60,235 bases of DNA, taken from positions 1 through 60,235 of the forward strand of contig NZ_JBBECC010000186.1 of assembly GCF_040882025.1 (NCBI RefSeq), in the 5' to 3' direction. This stretch comes from Parvibaculum sp040882025 (GTDB lineage: Bacteria; Pseudomonadota; Alphaproteobacteria; Parvibaculales; Parvibaculaceae). Below are positions 1 to 6,328 of the stretch, in pieces. A program made the translations under genes and the position numbers. Below the pieces are notes generated by a model. That model ran no database searches and was not told the origin of the DNA. It was given only the letters and a program-made list of their open reading frames with translations. Each line of letters starts with the position of its first letter. The stretch's first letter is position 1.

Positions 1-480
1 CCCTTCCGCCTGGTGCCCGGCGTGACGGCCGGCGTCGGCGGCCTCGGCTATGCCGGCATCCCGGTGACCCACCGCGACATCAACCACGCCGTCACCTTCG
101 TCACCGGCCACATGGCGGGCGGCGCGGTACCTGAAAATCTCGACTGGCCGTCGATCGCCAGGGGCTCGCCGGTCATCGTCCTCTACATGGCGCTCTCGCA
201 TCTCGAGGCGATTGCGACGCTCTTGATCGAAAACGGCCGCCGCACCGACGAGCCGGTGGCCCTCGTCCACAACGCCACGCTGAAGGACCAGAAGGTCCTC
301 GAAACGACACTGGGCACCGCCGCCGCCGATGTCGCCCGCGCGGACTTCAAGGCCCCCGCCATCATCGTCATCGGCGATGTCGTGCGCCTGCGCGAAGGCC
401 TCGACTGGCTCGGGGCGCTGGAAGGCCGCATCCTGAAGCGCGATCCGCTGGACGCTCGCGCGAAAAAGGACGCGGGTTGA
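1..480 (+). CDS. cobA: Uroporphyrinogen-III C-methyltransferase, C-terminal part
   Basis: The reading frame is already open at base 1, so the N-terminal half lies outside the window. The enzyme transfers two methyl groups from S-adenosylmethionine to uroporphyrinogen III and gives precorrin-2, the branch point to siroheme and cobalamin. The visible part starts in the tetrapyrrole methylase motif PGVTAGVGGLGYAGIPVTHR, followed by the conserved VTFVTGH strand and a VVRLREGLDW end typical of the family. About 160 residues of a normal 250-280 remain. With cobT 2.6 kb downstream this may be the edge of a cobalamin synthesis cluster, and CobA is the likely role rather than siroheme CysG, whose extra domains are not seen here. 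Confidence 0.93.
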   Translation, partial: PFRLVPGVTAGVGGLGYAGIPVTHRDINHAVTFVTGHMAGGAVPENLDWPSIARGSPVIVLYMALSHLEAIATLLIENGRRTDEPVALVHNATLKDQKVLETTLGTAAADVARADFKAPAIIVIGDVVRLREGLDWLGALEGRILKRDPLDARAKKDAG

Positions 481-544
481 TCGTTGCGGCGGGCGCGGCG
501 GGCGCCTAAAGAAGGCCTTTCAATCCTTCGAACGGGCGGGCCTC

Positions 545-763
545 ATGACAGATACAACGAAAGACAGCAACGGTAACGCGTTGGCCGATGGCGACAGCGT
601 CATGGTCATCAAGGACCTGAAGGTGAAGGGCACCTCCGTCACGCTGAAACGCGGCACGGTCGTCAAGAATATCCGCCTCACCGGCGATACCGGCCTCATC
701 GAGTGCAATGCCGAGAAGGTGAAGGGCCTCGTCCTCAAGACCGAGTTCCTGAAGAAGGTTTAA
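545..763 (+). CDS. PhnA/YjdM C-terminal domain protein
   Basis: A 72-residue protein that matches only the C-terminal PhnA domain of YjdM-type proteins (DSNGNALADGDSVMVIKDLKVKG, then a VKNIRL strand and a KTEFLKK end, given here in pieces). Full-length YjdM has about 110 residues with an N-terminal zinc ribbon, which is absent here; short PhnA-domain proteins of this size are common in alphaproteobacteria. The old link to alkylphosphonate use is not supported for this family and the function is unknown. It stands alone after cobA (64 bases gap). The stop codon is directly followed by the remains of a HigB toxin gene. Confidence 0.85.
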   Translation: MTDTTKDSNGNALADGDSVMVIKDLKVKGTSVTLKRGTVVKNIRLTGDTGLIECNAEKVKGLVLKTEFLKKV

Positions 764-814
764 GATGATCGGCATGCGCATTACAACAGGGCCGACGCGG
801 AGACCGTGACATGA
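764..814 (+). pseudogene. HigB-family toxin, C-terminal remnant
   Basis: Directly after the PhnA stop codon, one frame reads DDRHAHYNRADAETVT and stops at 812-814. The segment HAHYNRADAETV resembles the usual C-terminus of HigB-type mRNA interferases (GTHxxYDxIDAxTV). Its stop overlaps the next ATG as ATGA (811-814), the arrangement normal for higBA operons. Everything upstream of these 16 codons has been lost, so no toxin can be made. The match is short and rests on recalled family consensus together with the correct position before a HigA-like start. Confidence 0.55.
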
Positions 815-972
815 CGGAAATCAGACCGATCCATTCCGACGCCGATTACGAATGGGCGTTCAAGGAGGTCGCGCGTTATTTCGAAAGCGAACCCGTGCGC
901 GGCACGATGGAAGGCGATCGTTTTGCGCAACTTCTGAAAATGATTGAGGCTTTTGAATCCGAGCATCCCTGA
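811..972 (+). pseudogene. HigA-family antitoxin, truncated N-terminal region
   Basis: The frame from ATG 811 gives 53 residues: MTEIRPIHSDADYEWAF, then EVARYFESEPVRGTMEGDRF and a MIEAFESEHP end. This is the N-terminal segment of HigA antitoxins of the xenobiotic-response type, which normally continue into a helix-turn-helix DNA-binding domain of about 60-70 residues. Here a TGA follows EHP and no HTH can be read in any nearby frame. The protein, if made, could not bind DNA. Together with the toxin stub just upstream it marks a decayed toxin-antitoxin locus. Confidence 0.7.
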
Positions 973-1026
973 TTCAAAAAACTTATCTCCCCCCCACCAA
1001 ACCGCCCCCATATTAGATACATCTCG

Positions 1027-1190
1027 CTCCACCGAAGGGCGTGTCCGGACTGGCCGAATGCGTGGAGAGGGAATGCTGCAGTCTTGCGGTGTGGGACGCC
1101 AGACCCCACTGCCGAAGAGGTCGACTGACGTGGGCCGGTTAACGACCGGCGGGGTAGCGGCCGGTATGCGCCGGACTACCCGCGACGCGG
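1027..1190. ncRNA. Candidate structured RNA, family unknown
   Basis: Consecutive stems with 6-9 pairs each, one of them (1149-1183) with a second inner stem cggc/gccg. Two of the hairpins (1134-1150 and 1149-1183) share bases 1149-1150, so they could be alternative folds. Strand is undecided; the GT-rich partners pair slightly better as a plus-strand transcript because one stem uses a G-U pair. The ending hairpin at 1326-1349 could close such a transcript. Confidence 0.35.
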
Positions 1191-1242
1191 CAGACGTCGA
1201 ACCGAAAATCGCAGCGCGCGGGGCGGGAACGAGACCGCCCTT

Positions 1243-1274
1243 ACATGTGCCACATGTCACATGCAAGACATGTA
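1243..1274. repeat. Two 16-base tandem units of ACATGT boxes
   Basis: ACATGT occurs at 1243, 1252 and 1268 and ACATGC at 1259. The boxes form two consecutive 16-base units (1243-1258 and 1259-1274), identical at 11 of 16 positions, each a pair of palindromic boxes nine bases apart. This looks like a cluster of binding sites for a dimeric regulator. The nearest downstream gene is the DUF4239 protein. Confidence 0.6.
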
Positions 1275-1325
1275 CGGTCGAGTTCAATGCGCCCCGCGCA
1301 TCCTTCTATTTGTTGCGTGCCGAAA

Positions 1326-1349
1326 CCCCGGAAGCATCGCTTCGCGGGG
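1326..1349 (+). terminator. Terminator-like hairpin
   Basis: ccccg-gaagc / gcttc-g-cgggg forms ten pairs with a three-base loop and one bulged G, followed by CTTTCGGT. The T tract is short, so the strength is uncertain. Confidence 0.5.
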
Positions 1350-1380
1350 CTTTCGGTGCGTCCGCGAACGGCGATTTTCT

Positions 1381-1409
1381 TTGACTTTGGCATGTCGAGT
1401 GCCAATATT
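1381..1409 (+). promoter_or_regulatory. Promoter with inverted repeat before DUF4239 gene
   Basis: TTGACT (1381-1386), a 17-base spacer and AATATT (1404-1409). The inverted repeat TTGGC-N9-GCCAA (1387-1405) fills the spacer almost exactly, a position where a bound repressor would block RNA polymerase. Confidence 0.45.
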
Positions 1410-1452
1410 TTGTCCGGCCATTTGGCGGTAGCGATTTACGGGGGCGTTCGCA

Positions 1453-2226
1453 ATGTTCCGTTTCTGGCTTCAGTTCCCTCCTTTGCTGGTTCTGCCGGGC
1501 CTGCTGTTTTTCTTCGCGCTCGCCGGCGGCATCATTCATTGGCTGCAATGCCGTTCGCGCCTGAGCGCACGGATCGCGAACGGCGCTCTCGGCCTTCCGA
1601 CCTTCGTGGCGGTGTCGACCCTTTTCGCGCTCTTCGCGGGCTTTCTGCTGGCCGACACCATGACGCGGAAGGATCGGGCGTCGCAGGCGGTGCAGACCGA
1701 AAGCGCGGCGCTGCTCGGTCTCGGCATCGGCAGCGAAATGTCAGACGGCAACGGCGCGGCGATCCGCGCGGCGATCCGCGTCTATGCGCGGTCGGTCACC
1801 GCCGATGAATGGCCGCGCATGCTGCAGGAGCGCAGCAGCGCCGGCACGGAGCGGGCCTTACTGGCGCTGATGCGCACGGTGCATGAAGGTCCCGTTGCCG
1901 ACGGCGTGTCGCCGGCCGTTCACGGCCACATGCTGTCGCTGATGCAGAACATCGTCGATGCGCGCACCGACCGCGTCGCCATCGTCACCGATCGCCTGCA
2001 GCAATTTTCATGGACGGCGCTTTTCCTGCTTGGCTTTATTACGCAATACGTGCTCGGCATGGGTTTTCTCGACCGGCCCGCCGCCAATTTTTCGGTGATC
2101 GCGATTTTCAGCCTCGCTGCCGTCGTCGCCCTCTGGCTGATCGCCATCCAGGACAACCCCTTTCGCGAACCGAACGGGGTCTCGCCCGCGCCGTTCGAAA
2201 AGATTCTGGATACGCTGGCGGAGTAG
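1453..2226 (+). CDS. DUF4239 (bestrophin-like) membrane protein
   Basis: A 257-residue inner-membrane protein of the DUF4239 family, length normal. Two hydrophobic segments lie near the N-terminus (about residues 8-28 and 45-66) and two near the C-terminus (about 185-205 and 212-230); the middle is soluble and contains many Arg and Glu residues. The C-terminal IQDNPF motif is typical of DUF4239. The family is described as bestrophin-like, so an ion channel role is possible but not shown. It appears monocistronic, with its own promoter at 1381-1409, and converges with the histidine phosphatase gene nine bases downstream. Confidence 0.85.
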   Translation: MFRFWLQFPPLLVLPGLLFFFALAGGIIHWLQCRSRLSARIANGALGLPTFVAVSTLFALFAGFLLADTMTRKDRASQAVQTESAALLGLGIGSEMSDGNGAAIRAAIRVYARSVTADEWPRMLQERSSAGTERALLALMRTVHEGPVADGVSPAVHGHMLSLMQNIVDARTDRVAIVTDRLQQFSWTALFLLGFITQYVLGMGFLDRPAANFSVIAIFSLAAVVALWLIAIQDNPFREPNGVSPAPFEKILDTLAE

Positions 2227-2235
2227 GGCGGCGCG

Positions 2236-2796
2236 CTAGCCGAGCGTTTCGGCGAGCCAGTGCATTCTCTCGCCGCCCGGCGGATCGAGCCGTATCACCT
2301 GGCCGTTCATCGCATAGGGAATGTTGTCGATCCGCGCATGGCGCAGCACGCTCCAGAACACGCCGCCATGCGCGACGACAAGCACGGGGCCTTCGGCTTC
2401 CAGCGCCTTGTTGACGCCACCAAGCGCGCGGACAAGAAAATCCTCATACACTTCCGCCCCATTGGGCAGGTAGCGGCCCTCGCGCCAATCGGTGAACCAG
2501 TCGCCGCCATCGCGTCCCTCATCGGCGCCGAGCCCGCATTCCTTCAATTCGTCGATCACCAGAAATTCGCAACCGCCCGCCGCTTCACGCGCATGGCGCG
2601 CCGTCTCGAAGGCGCGCGAGAGCGGGCTGGTGCAGATGGTGCGGATGCCGAGCCCGCGTACGATTTCGGCAGCGGCGCGCGCTTGCGCAAGGCCGGTTGC
2701 ATTGAGCGGAATGTCGATCTGGCCTTGCGCCTTGCGATTGAGATTCCAGTCGGTCTCGCCGTGGCGAACGAAGTAGAAAGGCACGTCTCTCAGCAT
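2236..2796 (-). CDS. Histidine phosphatase family protein (GpmB/CobC-like)
   Basis: A 186-residue phosphatase of the phosphoglycerate mutase superfamily. The catalytic RHGE motif with its phosphohistidine is at residues 10-13, followed by TDWN, and the second conserved histidine is in VVAHGG near residue 140. Substrates in this family range from sugar phosphates to alpha-ribazole phosphate. Because cobT, whose product is alpha-ribazole phosphate, is the next gene but one, an alpha-ribazole phosphatase (CobC) role is plausible but only inferred. The ATG is preceded by GGAGACGTGA, and the gene follows DUF1289 with no gap, so the two form an operon. Confidence 0.85.
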   Translation of the reverse strand: MLRDVPFYFVRHGETDWNLNRKAQGQIDIPLNATGLAQARAAAEIVRGLGIRTICTSPLSRAFETARHAREAAGGCEFLVIDELKECGLGADEGRDGGDWFTDWREGRYLPNGAEVYEDFLVRALGGVNKALEAEGPVLVVAHGGVFWSVLRHARIDNIPYAMNGQVIRLDPPGGERMHWLAETLG

Positions 2797-3036
2797 TCAC
2801 GTCTCCAAAGCGGTGGCGATTTTCGCAAGCGCCTCTTCGGGCGCCGTCGCCTTCGGTCCCAGCGCCGCGATGCGCTCGGGAAGCGCGTGCAACACCTCGT
2901 CCCGTTCGGCATCGCTCATGCGCGACCAGCCGGCGATTTCCTTCAACGTCCGGCCGCAGCCGACACAGGCATTCGCGCGGCCGTCGACGGCGCAGATGCT
3001 GAGGCAGGGGCTTTTGATCGGCTTCGAGTAAGTCAC
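2797..3036 (-). CDS. DUF1289 domain protein
   Basis: A 79-residue protein with the family pattern KSPCLSICAVD, CVGCGRTLKEIAGW and SRMSDAERDEVL. Four cysteines (SPC, SIC, ACVGC) suggest metal binding, as generally assumed for DUF1289; the function is unknown. The start is taken as GTG at 3036, giving VTYSKPIKSPC with GGAA seven bases upstream; longer upstream readings add an unrelated Arg/Ala-rich tail. It is the first gene of a two-gene unit with the histidine phosphatase and is divergent from cobT with 82 bases between the starts. Confidence 0.8.
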   Translation of the reverse strand: MTYSKPIKSPCLSICAVDGRANACVGCGRTLKEIAGWSRMSDAERDEVLHALPERIAALGPKATAPEEALAKIATALET

Positions 3037-3118
3037 TTGGTTTTTCCGGGTTCTCGCCTGTCGTGCAACGGAGTATAGAGCGGGGCATCTCGAATCCCAC
3101 GTCATGCCGGAGACGTCA

Positions 3119-4105
3119 ATGACCCGTGCCGCCACCGGCCTGCCTTTCGACGACATCCGCAATCTGCTGACGGGTCTGCCGCAAGCGGACGAGGCGGCGC
3201 GCGCCGCCGCGCAGGCGCGCACGCGCGATCTCGCGGTGCCTCAAGGGTCGCTCGGCCGCCTCGCCGAAATCGCCGAATGGATGGCCGCCTGGCAGGCCAA
3301 TCCGAAGCCCGCCGTCAACCGGCCTCTCGTCGCGATCTTCGCCGCGACACACGGCCTCGCCGCCGCCATGCCCGGCGCGGACGCGCACGCGACCCATCGT
3401 CTCGTCGAGCTCTATGCGGCAGGTGGCGCGGCGGTCAACCAGATCGCGCTTCAAATGGATGCGGGTCTCAAGGTCTTCGACCTCGCCCTCGATCTGCCGA
3501 CCCCCGACATCCGCACCGATGCGGCGCTTTCGGAAGCCGCATGTGCGGCCACCATGGCCTTCGGCATGGAGGCGATCGCCGGCGGCACCGATCTCCTCTG
3601 CATCGGCGCGGCCGGGGAGGGCAACCGCACGGTCGCGGCAGCGCTCGCCTGCGCGCTTCTCGGCGGCGCGCCGGGCGACTGGACGGACGGATCGGCAGGG
3701 GCGGGCGAGGCAGTCACCGCCGCCCTCGCGCAGCACGAAGGCCATCTCGCCGATCCGCTGGAAGCGCTACGCCGTGTCGGCGGCCGCGAATTCGCGGCCA
3801 TTGCCGGCGCCATCCTTGCCGCCCGCTACCAGCGCATCCCCGTCCTGCTCGACGGCTTCGTCTCCTGTGCCGCAGCGGTGGTGCTCTGGAAAATGGATCC
3901 GTCGGCGCTCGATCACTGCAGGGCAGCGCACGCTTCCGGCGACCCGGCCCATGCGCGGCTGCTCGCCGCCATGGGGCTCGATCCCCTCCTCGAAACCGGC
4001 ATTCGCCTTGAAGAGGGAGCCGGCGCTGCGCTCGCCATCGGCCTCGTCAAATCGGCCCTAGCGGTCCACCAGGGCATGGCGGCGCGGGATCAGATTGCTG
4101 ACTAG
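3119..4105 (+). CDS. cobT: Nicotinate-nucleotide-dimethylbenzimidazole phosphoribosyltransferase
   Basis: CobT activates 5,6-dimethylbenzimidazole with nicotinate mononucleotide and gives alpha-ribazole phosphate for the lower ligand of cobalamin. The 328-residue length is normal. Visible family blocks are the N-terminal PQGSLGRLAEIA, the ATHGLAA strand, GAAGEGNRT and the C-terminal EEGAGAALAIGLVKSA with the catalytic glutamate. ATG 3119 is preferred to ATG 3104 because GGAG lies six bases before it, while the first has no ribosome site. No cobS follows, unlike in many relatives; the next gene is unrelated. Confidence 0.93.
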   Translation: MTRAATGLPFDDIRNLLTGLPQADEAARAAAQARTRDLAVPQGSLGRLAEIAEWMAAWQANPKPAVNRPLVAIFAATHGLAAAMPGADAHATHRLVELYAAGGAAVNQIALQMDAGLKVFDLALDLPTPDIRTDAALSEAACAATMAFGMEAIAGGTDLLCIGAAGEGNRTVAAALACALLGGAPGDWTDGSAGAGEAVTAALAQHEGHLADPLEALRRVGGREFAAIAGAILAARYQRIPVLLDGFVSCAAAVVLWKMDPSALDHCRAAHASGDPAHARLLAAMGLDPLLETGIRLEEGAGAALAIGLVKSALAVHQGMAARDQIAD

Positions 4106-4126
4106 TCCCCATGCCGCTGTCGGGCG

Positions 4127-4132
4127 TATAAT
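4127..4132 (+). promoter_or_regulatory. Consensus -10 box before the ACP-like gene
   Basis: A perfect TATAAT lies 31 bases before the GTG start at 4163. No good -35 hexamer is present at 16-18 bases, so it may depend on an activator or an extended contact. Confidence 0.4.
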
Positions 4133-4162
4133 TAAAGGTGCAAAACAAACAGGGGGCAGATC

Positions 4163-4858
4163 GTGCCGAATACGCTTGGGCTCGATGACGACCTGGATAG
4201 CGTTGTACTGCTCAGGGAAATTGAGCGCTCCTTTGGTGTCACCTTTTCTGACAGTGAAGCATTGGAGTGCCTCACCGTCGGTGACGCATTCGAAATTCTT
4301 GAGCGGCATTTCCTGGCGGAAGCGAGTGAGGGAGGATGCGCAACCAGTATGGCCTTCTACCGGCTCCGGCGCGCGTTGCTCGATCTTGGCGCACAGGGAA
4401 GGTTGCGGCCCGAAACCGGTTTGGCGAATGTGACCGGCCTTGCTCCAAGGCGCTTGATGGATGAACTCGAGAGTCGTTCCGGCCTTCGGCTGCCGGTGGT
4501 GATGGCAAGCAGCTGGTTGCTCGGCCTCTTTTTTCTCCTGTTTGCAGGTCTGTTGGCCTCGGCCCTTGTTGGGAACGGTTGGCTCGCCCTCGGTCTGTTG
4601 GTGTTCGCTTTGGCGACGTGGCGGTTTCTCATACCCCGCGACGGAGGAACGCTCCCCAATGGCTGTGAGACGCTTGGCGGATTGGCCCGGAAGGCGGCAA
4701 CCCTGAACTATGCGCAATTGGTGGGGCAGGGGGCGGGCGTAAGAGACGGCGATCTCTGGCGGGTGTTTTGCGATCTTCTTGCCGAACACACGGTGCTTCC
4801 AAAAGAGGAGATAGGAAGGGAGACTTTCCTGCTCCAGAAACAGATGAAGACGGCTTGA
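4163..4858 (+). CDS. Membrane protein with degenerate acyl-carrier-like N-domain
   Basis: A 231-residue protein starting at GTG with AGGGGGCA upstream. Residues 9-46 align without gaps to an acyl carrier protein: DDLDSVVLLREIERSF matches the helix-II block, then FGVTFSD and LTVGDAFEIL match the end. In that alignment the phosphopantetheine serine of the DSL motif is Asp10 (DDL), so the domain probably carries no prosthetic group. Residues about 65-110 form a charged middle domain (YRLRRALLDLGAQGRL), two transmembrane helices follow at about 112-135 and 139-156, and a 75-residue C-terminal tail is soluble. No named family is recognised. It stands alone between cobT and the acyl-CoA dehydrogenases. 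Confidence 0.75.
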   Translation: MPNTLGLDDDLDSVVLLREIERSFGVTFSDSEALECLTVGDAFEILERHFLAEASEGGCATSMAFYRLRRALLDLGAQGRLRPETGLANVTGLAPRRLMDELESRSGLRLPVVMASSWLLGLFFLLFAGLLASALVGNGWLALGLLVFALATWRFLIPRDGGTLPNGCETLGGLARKAATLNYAQLVGQGAGVRDGDLWRVFCDLLAEHTVLPKEEIGRETFLLQKQMKTA

Positions 4859-4918
4859 GGCCCCGCGCCACCGTTCAAAACCGAACAGCGCCCCGTTCGC
4901 CACATACCGTCCGCGCGC

Positions 4919-4946
4919 TTGCAACAGGGGACGTTGCGACTATTAT
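4919..4946 (+). promoter_or_regulatory. Promoter with operator-like inverted repeat before the acyl-CoA dehydrogenase pair
   Basis: TTGCAA (4919-4924), 16-base spacer, TATTAT (4941-4946). The inverted repeat GCAAC-N7-GTTGC (4921-4937) overlaps the -35 box and most of the spacer, a typical repressor position. The transcript would have a leader of about 140 bases. Confidence 0.5.
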
Positions 4947-5092
4947 CACCGCCAAAATAGCGTCTCGGCACGCGGGATCGACGGGGCATTGCGCTCCCGG
5001 ACGGGCGGCACCGGACCTTGAAAACGAATAAGCCGGCGTGAAGCGCGGGAGGCGAAGACCGCCCGCGCGCCGCCACTATGGAGGTAGACCCT

Positions 5093-6289
5093 ATGGACAT
5101 GCGCTTTTCCCCCGAAGAGCTTGCCTTTCGCGGCGAGGTTCGCGAATTCATCGCCAACAACTATCCGCAGGAACTGAAGGGCGGCACCCGCCGTTCGCGC
5201 GGCGAGATGTCGAAGGAAGACATCCTGAAATGGCACCGCATCCTCTACAAGAAGGGCTGGGTCGTGCCGCACTGGCCGGTCGAATATGGCGGCACCGGCT
5301 GGACGATCACCCAGCGCTACATCTGGAACGAAGAGAACGCGCGCGCCGAGACCTCGCCGCTCTTGCCCTTCGGCCTCTCGATGGTCGGCCCGGTCATCTA
5401 CACCTTCGGCAACGAGGAACAGAAGAAGCGTTTCCTGCCCGGCATCCTCTCGGCCGACGATTGGTGGTGTCAGGGCTATTCCGAACCGGGTTCGGGCTCC
5501 GATCTCGCCAGCCTCCGCACCAAGGCGGTGCGCGAGGGCGACCACTACATCGTCAATGGCGGCAAGACATGGACGACGCTGGCGCAATTCGCCGACTGGA
5601 TGTTCTGCCTTGTCCGCACCGATCCGAACGCCAAGGCCCAGGAAGGCATTTCCTTCCTGCTGATCGACATGAAGACGCCGGGCATCACCGTGCGCCCCAT
5701 CATCACGATGGATGGCTCGCACGAGGTCAACGAAGTCTTCCTCGAAGACGTCAAGGTACCGGCCGAGAACCTGATCGGCGAAGAGAACAAGGGCTGGACC
5801 TATGCGAAGTTCCTGCTCGGCAATGAACGCTCCGGCATCGCCGGCGTCGCGCGCTCCAAGAAGGCCGTCGAACGGCTCAAGAGCATTGCGAGCGCCGAAC
5901 TGATCGACGGCGCGCCTCTGATGAAGACGGACGAGTTTTCCCGCAAGGTTGCCGAACTCGAGATCGATCTTTCCGCGCTCGAAGTGACGGAACTCAGGAC
6001 GCTCGCCGCCGAGAGCAAGGGCAGGGGTCCCGGTCCCGAAGCCTCGATCCTCAAGATCAAGGGCACCGAAATCCAGCAACGCATCACCGAGCTCGCGGTC
6101 GAAGCGGTTGGCAACTATGCGCTGGTGCAGGCGCCGCGCATGGAGGCGACCGGTAACGAATTCGTGCCGGGCCCCGACTACAGCGCCGGCACCGCGCAGG
6201 ATTATTTCAACATGCGCAAGACCTCGATCTTTGGCGGATCGAACGAGATCCAGCACAACATCATCGCAAAAATGGTTCTGGGCCTCTGA
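5093..6289 (+). CDS. Acyl-CoA dehydrogenase, large partner of a tandem pair
   Basis: Flavin-dependent alpha,beta-oxidation of an acyl-CoA thioester. All three ACAD domains are present: helical N-domain, beta-domain with GYSEPGSGSDLASL and a C-domain ending GGSNEIQHNIIAKMVLGL. The usual catalytic Tyr-Glu-Gly near the C-terminus is replaced by FGG; instead a glutamate stands in GNERSGIAG (Glu245), the position used by isovaleryl-CoA dehydrogenase and the ChsE4-type actinobacterial enzymes. The start is ATG 5093 because GGAGG (5080-5084) precedes it by eight bases; an ATG 15 bases earlier overlaps that site. The next gene, 39 bases on, is a second ACAD, suggesting a heteromer. Substrate unknown. 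Confidence 0.9.
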   Translation: MDMRFSPEELAFRGEVREFIANNYPQELKGGTRRSRGEMSKEDILKWHRILYKKGWVVPHWPVEYGGTGWTITQRYIWNEENARAETSPLLPFGLSMVGPVIYTFGNEEQKKRFLPGILSADDWWCQGYSEPGSGSDLASLRTKAVREGDHYIVNGGKTWTTLAQFADWMFCLVRTDPNAKAQEGISFLLIDMKTPGITVRPIITMDGSHEVNEVFLEDVKVPAENLIGEENKGWTYAKFLLGNERSGIAGVARSKKAVERLKSIASAELIDGAPLMKTDEFSRKVAELEIDLSALEVTELRTLAAESKGRGPGPEASILKIKGTEIQQRITELAVEAVGNYALVQAPRMEATGNEFVPGPDYSAGTAQDYFNMRKTSIFGGSNEIQHNIIAKMVLGL

Positions 6290-6328
6290 GGGTCCAGAAC
6301 GCAAAAACATCAAGGGGAAGGTCACGAG

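Larger units (their letters stand above)
973..1452. other. 480-base non-coding region with stem-loops and repeats
   Basis: No convincing coding frame. It holds, in order: a stem ctccac/gtggag (1027-1067) enclosing a gtccggac palindrome; a stem gcggtg-t-ggg/ccccactgc (about 1085-1111); a gccggt/accggc hairpin (1134-1150); a strong gcggggtag/ctacccgc hairpin (1149-1183); two 16-base imperfect tandem units built on ACATGT (1243-1274); a terminator-like hairpin (1326-1349); and a promoter for the next gene (1381-1409). I do not recognise an RNA family: the signatures of tmRNA, RNase P RNA, SRP RNA and the cobalamin and TPP riboswitches are missing. Confidence 0.6.

Noticed and set aside
1027..1190. 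Assignment of the stem-loop region as RNase P RNA, tmRNA, SRP RNA or a named riboswitch
   Set aside because: The gtccggac piece recalls RNase P, but the neighbouring conserved GAGGAAAGTCC and other core elements are missing; no tag frame or SRP tetraloop pattern is seen.
3037..3118. A cobalamin riboswitch before cobT
   Set aside because: Only 82 bases separate the divergent starts and none of the conserved B12-box sequences is present.
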